Made by a program: the position numbers and the translations under genes. Below, piece after piece: positions 17,901 to 27,540 of a stretch of DNA of 64,000 nt. The notes below the pieces were generated by a model, which saw nothing but the letters and a program-made list of their open reading frames with translations, was not told where the DNA came from and made no database searches. The stretch is taken from NCBI GenBank assembly GCA_963812255.1, contig CAWEUM010000002.1:62001-126000 (forward strand), read 5' to 3'. Each line of letters begins with the position of its first letter. Within the stretch, counting starts at the first letter, position 1. Source of the stretch: DATJGR01 sp963812255. GTDB taxonomy: Bacteria; Pseudomonadota; Gammaproteobacteria; Pseudomonadales; Azotimanducaceae.

Positions 17901-18364
17901 GCAACCCGCTCGACGACGAACGGCAGTGCGGCCATCCACGATGATTCCGATTGGCTCGGCCGCGTATCGAATCGCCAGTTGTCGTCGCCATCCGCATTGC
18001 GTTCGAGCAGCAGATCCAGACCGTCAACACGCATTTCGTTGACGATCAATGTCGGTGAACGCTTCAGCAGAGAAGGCGCATCGACATCGACCATCACCCG
18101 CGACGCCTCGAGCATGTCGGTGCGACTCCCCCACGCTACGTTCGCGATGTGGACATCGGACGCGCTGATCTGAAGACTGCGACCCAGCAGCAACGTCACC
18201 TCGCCTTCGATGCGCACGGGGCGCGCGAGACGGGTTGTGAGCCACGACGACATTTCATCTCGAACGATTTGACGGCCGAATGCCGTGTACAGGCTTGCCA
18301 CCGCTACTCCAGCAAGCAGCAGCACGATCGCAAGCACAACACCCAGTCCGCGTATGACGCGCAT
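14936..18364 (-). CDS. AsmA family inner-membrane protein
   Basis: A very long (1142-residue) envelope protein. An N-terminal signal anchor (about 5-25, ending in a TAFGRQIV turn) precedes an AsmA domain with VHIANVAWG (about 71-79). A long beta-rich region follows, and a C-terminal AsmA-like part contains ILRTDPAIVVRTAGVDIISN. AsmA/TamB/YhdP-like proteins are thought to form beta-groove bridges that carry phospholipids between membranes. The ATG at 18364 is preferred over TTG at 18370. It stands alone, facing the large hydrolase gene. Confidence 0.85.
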   Translation of the reverse strand: MRVIRGLGVVLAIVLLLAGVAVASLYTAFGRQIVRDEMSSWLTTRLARPVRIEGEVTLLLGRSLQISASDVHIANVAWGSRTDMLEASRVMVDVDAPSLLKRSPTLIVNEMRVDGLDLLLERNADGDDNWRFDTRPSQSESSWMAALPFVVERVALPGAHVVFIGPRLDRPLDLWFADINQQRRSDDMLDISANGSANGTNLSVTGQIGPFANLIAAKAFSTSIDARVGQITLAINARIDDLSRPVESQVDAEVNGPDAAYVASTLGVRDLGDGPFKLTLAVSPSADGQGVRGSIVGRIGEFDISGDGELVDPMNMGKLTLRTEISGPDVSLLAGLIGFDLLPPERFRLAATIHRTVALLQIDQVDLELPDSALSVRGSIANIDRVEGLDLTVHIKGASIEKFRELLHVPGIATGPFDIAAIMRPNGSGADILQLDATTLLAKVSASGPLGAYPGYVGTRLNFSVSGANFAPFGRQFGLMAPPRSAYSAHGQFEWTPMGAVLHAASLKIGGDQLTLDGTIGKAPAFDGAVRFALQGKSLASVADFYGWKGLPSQAYKATGQIQRQSGRIRLSGVDVAAAGAHLQLGGTLAGSPKQPTTLRFTFDGNDLRPFQGMADVTLPAGTFRIQGAINYGAGRAQLQDVAFAAAGSKGVVSTDIGLPLGASVSSQPNLFDVSASGPNLRLLVPDAPESAVVNQQFALRAKGSWSRDGWSFETLRFDAPGGFINVQGMLDRAPDYSATEMSVQGRTADLGATGRMFGVSLPKQPLDFTATISGTPDTFRMQQLTGHFGESDFAGSVALDLKAKPDLNIRLRSNFLDLTPLSDTVVNGTTPPTPYPVDSRAIPNIALPANLLDEVDAQVAVQSAKTRFLGEIYDGMQLRGTLLQGKLTLDPLAFGSANGNLKIQLAIGPDLSTPNVRLVVTGDHVRLGIIPGINRTAAASLYKVQINVGATGLNLRDLAATLNGKIRFVGKGGRVPNSRISTALSSDFLSELMRTLNPLSKRQPYTEVECQAYLFDATNGILRTDPAIVVRTAGVDIISNGQANLRDETIDFNFKTAARGGLGISAGELLNNYVKVTGTFSKPHLTVDATGTLVNGGAAFATGGLSILATTLWDRVSRQKDPCASAEAEADRRSATQQSWW

Positions 18365-18477
18365 CGTCAATTGAATCTAAATCCCAAAAAGCACGCGCGA
18401 TCGAAGAGGCACGACCGCGCGCGGCCGCGATGGTAGCGTTGACACTGGAACCTGGATACCCCGCGGGGAAATGACCG

Positions 18478-19962
18478 ATGCGGCGCTCGATCGCGTTGTT
18501 GTGGAAGACTGTGTGGATCTCGGCGCTCGTCGTGGTGAGTGCCGTCGTCGGCTGGGCGTTTCAATCGCGCACTATGTTGCCGCTCGAGGTCTGGCATACT
18601 GCGGTGCTCGACCGCGAGTTCACCGCAGCCGATGCGGTAGGTCAACCGACCCTTCAGAACTACCTGGCACGCGAAGACGCGCTCTTTCAGCAGTTGCAGC
18701 ACGAGGTTTATGACCACGTGCAGCGTAGTGATGTCACGTTGTTCAGCCGATATCTCTCCGGCAGTACTCAGGACCCGCGAACACAGCAGCCGAACTGGAA
18801 CAGGACGTTCGAACTCGTACCCGACCACATTCGCGGTGGCGTTCTGCTGCTGCACGGACTGACGGATTCTCCCTACAGCTTGCGTCGCATCGGCGAGATC
18901 TTTCGGGCAAAAGGCTTCTACGTACTGGGTCTGCGGCTCCCCGGACACGGCACGATCCCAGGAGCGCTCACGCGGGTCAGCTGGAAAGACTGGGTGGCAG
19001 CGAGCCGGGTTGGCGCGCGACACGTTCGCAGCCGTATCGGCGCGTCACTGCCATTCTTCATGGCCGGCTACTCCAACGGCGGTGGGCTGTCCGTGAAATA
19101 CGCGCTCGATACCTTGTCCGACGCAAGTCTCGCCCGACCGGATTCGTTGCTGCTATTTTCGCCTGAGATCGGCATCGCATCGGCTGCGGTGATTTCCAAC
19201 ATAGGCCGCGTGCTCACCTATCTGCCGTACTTCGGTCAGTTTCGCTGGCTGTCGATCGAACCCGAATACGATCCCTACAAATACAACTCCTTCCCCAAGA
19301 ATGCCGCGGAACAGGCGTGGCAGGTCACCGACGCAGTGCAGAACGGTTTGAAAGCGGCGCGCAGTTCAGGTCGCATGAAGAACTTCCCTACGGTACTCAC
19401 GTTTCTGTCGTGGACCGACGCGACAGTCGATACGTCGGCCACAATCCAGCATCTTTACGACGAACTCGATGACGCGCGCAGCGAACTCGTGATATTCGAT
19501 GTCAACCGCTCCAACGTGTTCGCGGGTTTCATGCCGGCCACCGTAGACAAGCCGCTCGATCGTCTGGAATCGAACGTTGATCTGAACTATCGCCTGACGG
19601 CGGTCAGCAACGTGGCTCCCGACTCCGCATTCGTAGCCGCAAAATCGCGGGGTGCGCACGCCGCACAGATCGACTCCGCGCCGCTCGACCTCGCATGGCC
19701 TGCCAACGTCTATTCACTGTCGCACGTGGCGATTCCGTTCGCGCCGGACGACCCGATTTATGGAAACGGCGCGTCTGCTTCAAACACCTACCGGGGCCTG
19801 CGCCTCGGTTCGCTGCAGCCCCGGGGCGAAACCCGCGTGCTGACGGTTTCCTCCAGTCAAATCCTGCGGCTGCGGTACAACCCGTTCTTCGCATACATCG
19901 AGCAGCGCATCAACGCGGCGATTGACTCGGCCCTGGAGAAGACGACCAGACGCGCGCCGTGA
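18478..19962 (+). CDS. Membrane-anchored alpha/beta hydrolase
   Basis: A 494-residue protein with an N-terminal anchor or signal helix (about 7-26). The hydrolase part starts with LLLHGLTDSPYSL (about 123-135), has LRLPGHGTIPG (about 158-168) and the nucleophile elbow GYSNGG (about 198-203). This resembles the 'serine aminopeptidase S33'/lysophospholipase-like subgroup. The C-terminal 150 residues contain a possible catalytic SHVAIPF. Activity on lipids or esters in the envelope is plausible but unproven. It converges on the Cti gene with a 37-bp gap. Confidence 0.75.
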   Translation: MRRSIALLWKTVWISALVVVSAVVGWAFQSRTMLPLEVWHTAVLDREFTAADAVGQPTLQNYLAREDALFQQLQHEVYDHVQRSDVTLFSRYLSGSTQDPRTQQPNWNRTFELVPDHIRGGVLLLHGLTDSPYSLRRIGEIFRAKGFYVLGLRLPGHGTIPGALTRVSWKDWVAASRVGARHVRSRIGASLPFFMAGYSNGGGLSVKYALDTLSDASLARPDSLLLFSPEIGIASAAVISNIGRVLTYLPYFGQFRWLSIEPEYDPYKYNSFPKNAAEQAWQVTDAVQNGLKAARSSGRMKNFPTVLTFLSWTDATVDTSATIQHLYDELDDARSELVIFDVNRSNVFAGFMPATVDKPLDRLESNVDLNYRLTAVSNVAPDSAFVAAKSRGAHAAQIDSAPLDLAWPANVYSLSHVAIPFAPDDPIYGNGASASNTYRGLRLGSLQPRGETRVLTVSSSQILRLRYNPFFAYIEQRINAAIDSALEKTTRRAP

Positions 19963-19999
19963 ACGATTCTCCCGCGCGGTAAGTTGCTTGGGGGTCGCC

Positions 20000-22339
20000 T
20001 CAGCGATTTTCGATGCGGCTGTAGTCGAGCACGCCCGTGTGGGAGTAGTCGAGCGCTTCGACCTCGTTGTATATCAGATCGCTGTGCGCCCAGAACGCGG
20101 GATCGCTGCGGCGTACCCCGAACCGGTCCATCAATGTCTTGAAGTCAGCTTCGCTGGACAAGTTCGCTACCGCAGCAGCGAACTGCGCAAGATCTTTTTG
20201 ACGCACTTTGAACAGCGCGTTCGGATACGCACCGAGAAAGCCAGGCACCACGGTCAACGTGTCTTCTGCGGGAAGACGGCGTTTGGCTTCGTGAAACATC
20301 GTCGCGACGTTGGTGTGTCCATCGTTGTGCACCAGCGTGAATGCGCGCGCACCTTTGCCCGTCTCGACCGTCATGATCGATAGTTCCGGCAACCACGACA
20401 CGGCAACGCCTTTGGTTGCGGCGAGCTTCGACAAATTGCCCAGCAAGTCCGGCGGCATCGGGATCCGATCGAGGTTGTAGTAGTGCGACAGCGCCGGTCC
20501 GACTCGAGTTTTCAGATGCCGGTACAGCTCGGTCTTCGGGTCGCCGCCGGTATACTGGATGCCGGTGTCTCGACTGAACAACACCTGATAATCCTGCAGA
20601 AATCCTGAGATCGACTTTTCCGCGCCGCGATACCAGTTATCGAGCGCGGCCTTGCGGGCATCCGGTGGCAGGAAATACAGAAAATTGAGTTCGCCGCCGA
20701 TGCGCAGAAAATCCATGTACATGCGGGAGAACAACTGCAAGCCGGCGTTGCCGTAAACGTCGTAGCCGGCGACCAGCAGATAGTGAATGCGCTCGAGCAA
20801 GGGATAGTCGATCACCCAGGCGGTTTTCGGATCCACGCCGACCAGACCCTTGACGACGGTCGCGCTGTCGAAATGGCGGAACACCGTCAGTGCCGCGTTC
20901 GAGTTGTCGCCGTCGCCGTCCCAGATCATCTCGAGCGTCAGCTTGCGTCCATTCGGGTAGGTGGTCCGCTCGTGCTCGGCCTTCGCTGTGAGGTAGGCCT
21001 TCTCGATCTTCGAAAAGTGTCGCCATTGCAGCGGCCGAATGATGTCGCTGCCCTCCGACGCCGGCAGACGCAGATCCTTCATCTGGGTGGCGAGAAATTC
21101 GCCGTCGGCGGTCGCGGCTTCGACCTCGGGATCGATGAACCAGACCCAGAACTGATCCTCGATCACGTCCAGTGCAATCTGTCCGCGACACACCGGTCCT
21201 TTGATGAAGCCCATGATCGTGTATTGGGCTTCATCGATCATGAAGCGGTAGCGACTCTTGACCGGTATCGCGCGAAACGTCAGAAATGGATTCGATGCAT
21301 CTGCGGGCTTGTAGTCGGGCAGTTGATCGACGGCATAGGCCGCGTCCAGAAACAATGTCTGCCAGGTTCGCATCCGCTTGCTGTCAAGCGCGTACGCCAT
21401 GTGCGTCTTCGAGACAATCGTTTCGGTGCTGCGCTGCAGCCGGTAGTAGGGATGCGCGACACCCGGATCATCGTATGGGCGACGCGTTGCGATGATCTCG
21501 ATCGGTTGTCCCGGCGGGGTCGTCGAGCGAACCATCTTGAAGTGCTCGTCGGTGCCGACGTCGTCGAAGTAGATGTCCGCGAGGAAGAGATGCTCGTACA
21601 TGTAGCGGCTCATCAACTGCGCTTTCAACGAGGGACCGTTGAAGAACGCCTCCCACGCGTCGACGCCGCGTTGATAGGCCGACGCGAGCGGGGCGGGGTG
21701 ACGCGCTTTGGCGCCGCCCTCGAGCCACTTCGTCACCGGGGCCAGTTCGGCCGAAGACAATGCAGGCATGCCGAACGGCATACCCCATTGCGGATGTTCC
21801 CGTTGGTACTTCGGCATCTCCTGAAGCGTGCTGCACGACTGCGCCCGCTCGACAGAGAAATCGAACAGACCGTCCGGGAGAACGCCATTCGGCAATGGAT
21901 TGGCCGCCTTCAGCGCGAGCATGTTGTACAGCACGCTCGCTTCGAGGTTGTTCCGGGGCGTCTGGTTGCGCTCGTTGAGCACCGGAAAGAAGCCCTTGCC
22001 ACGCCATTGCAAAGTGGTCTGCGCATCAATGCCGAGTCGCGTGGGCGGCGCCTCCAACAGACGGGCACTGTCGTACACCGGCGCTGTGGTCGCACCCCGG
22101 TCGAATCCCGAGAAGTTTTCCATCTTCAACTGACACGGTGCGTCGTAGCAGGCGTGGCACACCAGGCAGCGGCGATTGAAAATCGGCTGTACCTCTTCGA
22201 AATCGATATCGGTGCTGGAGGTCGCGACACGGTCCCGGACCTGTTGCGAACCATAGAGCGAATCCATGTTGCGCACCGCAATGGCGGTGCAGCCAGCCAC
22301 CAACAACGCAACCAACGCGATGACGGTGCGATTGACCAT
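20000..22339 (-). CDS. cti: Fatty acid cis/trans isomerase (Cti)
   Basis: A 779-residue protein. An N-terminal signal with lipobox-like LVAGC (Cys17) points to export, and a single c-type haem site CLVCH (58-62) sits in RRCLVCHACYDAPC, typical of Cti. The periplasmic enzyme turns cis- into trans-unsaturated fatty acids in membrane lipids as a fast response to solvents or heat. The ATG at 22339 has GGAGGA about 10 nt upstream; an in-frame TTG at 22348 is too close to it. The full length matches the family. Confidence 0.9.
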   Translation of the reverse strand: MVNRTVIALVALLVAGCTAIAVRNMDSLYGSQQVRDRVATSSTDIDFEEVQPIFNRRCLVCHACYDAPCQLKMENFSGFDRGATTAPVYDSARLLEAPPTRLGIDAQTTLQWRGKGFFPVLNERNQTPRNNLEASVLYNMLALKAANPLPNGVLPDGLFDFSVERAQSCSTLQEMPKYQREHPQWGMPFGMPALSSAELAPVTKWLEGGAKARHPAPLASAYQRGVDAWEAFFNGPSLKAQLMSRYMYEHLFLADIYFDDVGTDEHFKMVRSTTPPGQPIEIIATRRPYDDPGVAHPYYRLQRSTETIVSKTHMAYALDSKRMRTWQTLFLDAAYAVDQLPDYKPADASNPFLTFRAIPVKSRYRFMIDEAQYTIMGFIKGPVCRGQIALDVIEDQFWVWFIDPEVEAATADGEFLATQMKDLRLPASEGSDIIRPLQWRHFSKIEKAYLTAKAEHERTTYPNGRKLTLEMIWDGDGDNSNAALTVFRHFDSATVVKGLVGVDPKTAWVIDYPLLERIHYLLVAGYDVYGNAGLQLFSRMYMDFLRIGGELNFLYFLPPDARKAALDNWYRGAEKSISGFLQDYQVLFSRDTGIQYTGGDPKTELYRHLKTRVGPALSHYYNLDRIPMPPDLLGNLSKLAATKGVAVSWLPELSIMTVETGKGARAFTLVHNDGHTNVATMFHEAKRRLPAEDTLTVVPGFLGAYPNALFKVRQKDLAQFAAAVANLSSEADFKTLMDRFGVRRSDPAFWAHSDLIYNEVEALDYSHTGVLDYSRIENR

Positions 22340-22653
22340 TTGACGCAAATCCTCCGGCGGCGGGTGCCCCGCTCACGTCCGATACAAGTGATTGGATTGC
22401 CTTGTGAAAGTGGCGTCGGGCTTCGAGAGCCGCGGGCGCGATGGTGCGTCACCGGGCGGCTGCGCGTCAATCTGCTGGGCTGGCCGACCTCAGAACGGTG
22501 AGTAGAAATACGTAATCTTTATCGCAGGTTCGGGGCTGTCCTGCATCGCAGCAATTCGAGTATGATGCGCGCCGCTGGAATTGGGTCGTTTGCGAGTGAA
22601 CTTGCCAGCCGCCCCATCAAACAAAGATATCGTTCATGGAGAGGATAAGAGAT
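22340..22653. other. Intergenic region between cti and OMP gene
   Basis: About 314 bp separate the divergent cti and barrel genes. The half nearer the barrel is AT-richer (around gtagaaatacgtaatcttta, from 22503) and probably holds its promoter. I see no ORF with coding character and no clear hairpin. Confidence 0.4.
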
Positions 22654-23427
22654 ATGAAGCTTCATTTGGCTGCAGCGAGCATGCTGATGATCGTCGGGCT
22701 TTCTGCCAGCGTTTACGCTGACGAGACCCGTACCGAAGGTCTCAGTCTGGAGCTGACGCCGTATTTTTGGGCGGCGGGTGCCGACGGAAAGATCTCTGCC
22801 CGTGGCCAGACCGCGCACTTCGACCGCAGCTTCAGCGACATCATCAAAAATACCGACGCCGCTTTCATGGGTCTCGGTGTGATCAGCTACAACCGATTCG
22901 TGCTGTATGCCGACTATGACTACCTCGGTCTCAGCGACGACGTCAAAACGAAGAACGGCGTCGTTGTGCCGACTGGCACGAAGGTGAAGGGCGAGCTCAA
23001 CATGGGTGTTGGGACGTACGCCGCCGGTTATCGCTTCGATACGTTTGGCGAGAACACGATGGACGTGCTGTTCGGTGTGCAACTCACCGACCTTCAGCCG
23101 AAGGTCAAGATTGCCGGTCAGACGTTCAGCAACAAGAGCAACCTCACCGACACTGTCGTGATGCTCAGGCCATCATTCCAGATCTCGGAGAAGTGGCGCT
23201 TCAATCCAACGCTGGCGTACGGGATCTCGGGTGATTCCGATACGACGTACTCGATGATGCCGCAGGTCCAGTACCAGTTCTCGAACGCCTTCGCTGCACG
23301 CTTTGGCTATAAAAAGCTCTACTACAAAGAGAGTGATGGCTCGAAGGGCAACAATACGTATCAGCAATTCGATGGCGACGTCAGCGGCATGTTCATTGGC
23401 GTGGGTTGGACCTTCCCGGCCCGCTAA
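22654..23427 (+). CDS. Outer-membrane beta-barrel protein
   Basis: A 257-residue protein starting MKLHLAAASM behind a good ribosome-binding site (gagaggataagag). A cleavable signal ends near SVYADE. The mature part is made of alternating amphipathic strands (for example FVLYADYDYLGL and GVGTYAAGYRF), with C-terminal GMFIGVGWTFPAR. It looks like a small 8-10-stranded barrel of unknown function. A strong terminator follows, so it is monocistronic. Confidence 0.75.
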   Translation: MKLHLAAASMLMIVGLSASVYADETRTEGLSLELTPYFWAAGADGKISARGQTAHFDRSFSDIIKNTDAAFMGLGVISYNRFVLYADYDYLGLSDDVKTKNGVVVPTGTKVKGELNMGVGTYAAGYRFDTFGENTMDVLFGVQLTDLQPKVKIAGQTFSNKSNLTDTVVMLRPSFQISEKWRFNPTLAYGISGDSDTTYSMMPQVQYQFSNAFAARFGYKKLYYKESDGSKGNNTYQQFDGDVSGMFIGVGWTFPAR

Positions 23428-23478
23428 TTTAACGGCACGTTGCCGCCGCTCCACTGTTCGATCATATGAGTCCCAATC

Positions 23479-23508
23479 CCGGCGCAGTATCCTGCGCCGG
23501 TTTTTTTT
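23479..23508 (+). terminator. Rho-independent terminator
   Basis: A perfect 9-bp stem (ccggcgcag with ctgcgccgg) with a TATC loop is followed by eight T residues, 52 bp after the barrel gene. Confidence 0.92.
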
Positions 23509-23680
23509 GGCTCGAGAAACCTGGCCAATTGGCGTCGTTCGGCGTCATACCCATCGAGCCGCACTAAACCAAAGGCCAGTTATCTCTTTCGATTCGGCCG
23601 TGTAAAACGCCTTACGGAATGGGTCGCGCGCGATACGGCGCCTGGTCGAACGAATCACGGAATCGAAAGGGATTGGAGAA

Positions 23681-25338
23681 ATGAACACCAGAAGATCATT
23701 TGCGGCTGTGGCCATCGTGAGCGCGTTGCTCGCGGTTGCAGCGTTGCCGGCGCTGGGAGCGCCATCGAAGCCCAACATTCTGTTCATCATGGGCGACGAC
23801 ATCGGCACATGAACGTGGCGGCGTACCACCGTGGACTCATGGTCGGCGAAACGCCAAACATCGATCGAATCGCAAAAGAAGGCGCGCAGTTCATGACTTA
23901 CTACGCCGAGCAGAGTTGCACGGCGGGTCGAACCGCTTTCTTCACCGGGATGAATCCGTTGCGCGCTGGCATGGTCATGCCGCAACTTCCGGGCGCGACC
24001 AGTTCCCTCTTGCCGGGTACGCCTGCGCTGGCCAGATTCCTGCTCGACCTCGGCTACAACACCGGCGAGTTCGGCAAGAACCACCTCGGCGACAAATCGG
24101 CATCGCTGCCGACGGCTCACGGCGTTCAGGAGTTCTGGGGTTATCTCTACCACCTGGACGCGATGCAGGGCGTGAGCTTCCCCGACATCAACAGCGCACC
24201 AACCGATCAGGCCGTCGTTCCGCCTTGCGAAAACACCCCAGTTCGCGGCCTCAAACCGGTCCCCGGTGCGGTAGATCCGATGAAGACGTTGTGTATGACG
24301 CCCCCCCGCCCGGTGGTTTCGTGTACATCGAAGGACGGTACCGAAGCCAATCAGACCTGCACAGACGAAGGGCCGCTGACGCTGAAACGATCGGAAACCG
24401 TGGATGAGGAAATCTCCGCCAAGGTGATCGACTACCTCGACCGCAACGACCCAAAGAAAACCGGCAAGCCGTTCTTCGTCTGGTACAACCCGGCACGCAT
24501 GCACATCACGACCATGTTCTCGCAGAAGTACATGGACATGCTTGGCGAGAAGGGCGGCAAGGATTGGGGGATCAACGAAGTTGGCATGAAGCAGCTGGAC
24601 GACAACGTCGGCTACGTGCTGAAAAAGCTCGAGGACATGGGCCAGCTCGACAACACCATCGTTGTTTTCACCACCGATAACGGCGCCGAGGCGATCACCT
24701 ACCCGGATGGTGGCGTCACGCCGTTCCGTGGCGGCAAACTCACCACCTGGGAAGGCGGCATGCGCGTTCCGGCGATGATCCGCTGGCCGGGACACATCAA
24801 GCCCGGCACGATTCTGGACCAGATCTTCGCTTCGCTCGACTGGGTACCGACCTTCGTAGACATCGCCGGCGGCCCCAAAGGGGACGGATTGAAGAAGCAG
24901 ATCGAGGCAGGTAAATACCCAGGCATCCTCCAGACGACCCTCGACGGTGTGGATCAGCGGGCTTACCTCGAAGGCAACGCGGATTCTGCACGCGATACGT
25001 TCTTCTATTACACCGGCCAACAGCCATCGGCGGTTCGGTACAAGAACTGGAAGTTCTGCTACACCATGGCGCCTTCGACCGCGACGGGCGGCTTGACGGG
25101 CACCGTCACCTATCACTGGACCCAGGTCGACAACCTCAAGCGTGACCCGTTCGAGCAGGCGGTTGCGGAGGATCAAAAGACCTTGCTGGGCTATGGCGGT
25201 GGACTTGCCGCCCCGAGTACGGCGTACATCTATGACTGGAACCTGCTGCCGATCGGACAGTTGCTCTGGCTGAAGGAACTCGAGACGTACAGGACGTTCC
25301 CGGCGCTGCAGACCCCGGCAAGCTATAACCTGGATTAA
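23681..25338 (+). pseudogene. Arylsulfatase with single-base frameshift
   Basis: The gene begins with ATG 23681 behind a GGAG site and a signal peptide ending LPALGA. It then reads PNILFIMGDDIGT and hits TGA at 23810-23812. Reading resumes in another frame as NVAAYHRGLMVGETPNID and stays open to 25338. The downstream paralogue has DDIGMWNIGAYHRG here, so one G of the expected TGG tryptophan codon is missing. The remainder keeps the formylglycine site SCTAGR, FTTDNGAE and the full C-terminus. Either a recent null allele or an assembly error; without the deletion it would encode about 553 residues of an exported sulfatase. Confidence 0.85.
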
Positions 25339-25396
25339 GTCATCGAGCAGATGAAAGCGACGCGCAACATCAGTTCCGCAGGCGACTGATGGCAAG

Positions 25397-25430
25397 CGTT
25401 GGCGGGCGCCCGATCGGGCGCCCGCCAACG
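25397..25430. repeat. Perfect 34-nt palindrome
   Basis: Each 17-nt arm pairs perfectly with the other (centre GATC, arms rich in G and C). It lies 59 bp after the first sulfatase. No T-run follows, so it is not a classical terminator. It could act as an RNA-stabilising or attenuating hairpin between the sulfatases, or as a protein-binding site. Confidence 0.8.
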
Positions 25431-25459
25431 GGTTCAGGCAGTCACGAAGCAATCGCCGA

Positions 25460-25690
25460 ATGGACACCGATGCCGCGGGGATGGCGGTGCTCGTCGTGCA
25501 ATGGGAATGCGTGACCTACAAGGATGTTGTACTCGTCCCGCTGCGCACATCGCGTCGTACGGCGCAAGCATCTAGGCCCGGGGACTATGGCGACGTCGTG
25601 CGCACGCTCAACCAGACGTTGGCGGACTTTGCAAATGAAGTGGCGACGACGCTGTCGTCTGCGCTGCCGGCGGCCCGACCTAAAATTTAG
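25460..25690 (+). pseudogene. Possible 3' remnant of an ABC auxiliary lipoprotein (PqiC/DUF330-like)
   Basis: A 76-codon frame lies in the 444-bp gap between the sulfatases. Its last 60 codons read like the end of PqiC-type lipoproteins: a strand-like VVQWE, then PLRTSR, then an amphipathic helix with VVRTLNQTLADFANEVA. No signal peptide or N-terminal domain precedes it. If real, it is a fragment left by deletion. This is a weak resemblance; a chance ORF is possible. Confidence 0.3.
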
Positions 25691-25782
25691 TTACGCGGCG
25701 AATGAAATCGGGTAGAAAGGCGGGCGGAAGATCGTACGGTCTTCACATCTGAAGTGAACAACATCAAGAATGGGGTCCGGAC

Positions 25783-27420
<1,638 letters not shown>

Positions 27421-27478
27421 CGGCATCTCTCGTTTCGGCTGACCGATAGCAGGAAAGCCGGATCGATCGCGAACCAGG

Positions 27479-27510
27479 CGGGCGGCTCGGAAGAGCCGCC
27501 CGTTTTGTTT
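27479..27510 (+). terminator. Rho-independent terminator
   Basis: A perfect 10-bp stem (cgggcggctc with gagccgcccg) has a GGAA tetraloop and is followed by TTTTGTTT. It ends the second sulfatase and isolates it from the cytochrome gene. Confidence 0.92.
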
Positions 27511-27540
27511 ACACTCCGCGCTCCGTCGAAAGATCACCCA

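Larger units (their letters stand above)
25339..25782. other. 444-bp gap between the sulfatase genes
   Basis: This gap holds the 34-nt palindrome and the possible lipoprotein remnant. The last 60 bp presumably carry the promoter or leader of the second sulfatase. Nothing else is recognisable. Confidence 0.5.

Noticed and set aside
20783..22501. 572-codon plus-strand ORF opposite cti
   Set aside because: The sense strand encodes Cti with its haem site; the antisense translation is basic and featureless.
23545..25467. 640-codon minus-strand ORF opposite the first sulfatase
   Set aside because: It is antisense to a frame with clear sulfatase motifs and has low-complexity, Arg/His-rich composition typical of GC-rich shadows. 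No domain is recognisable.
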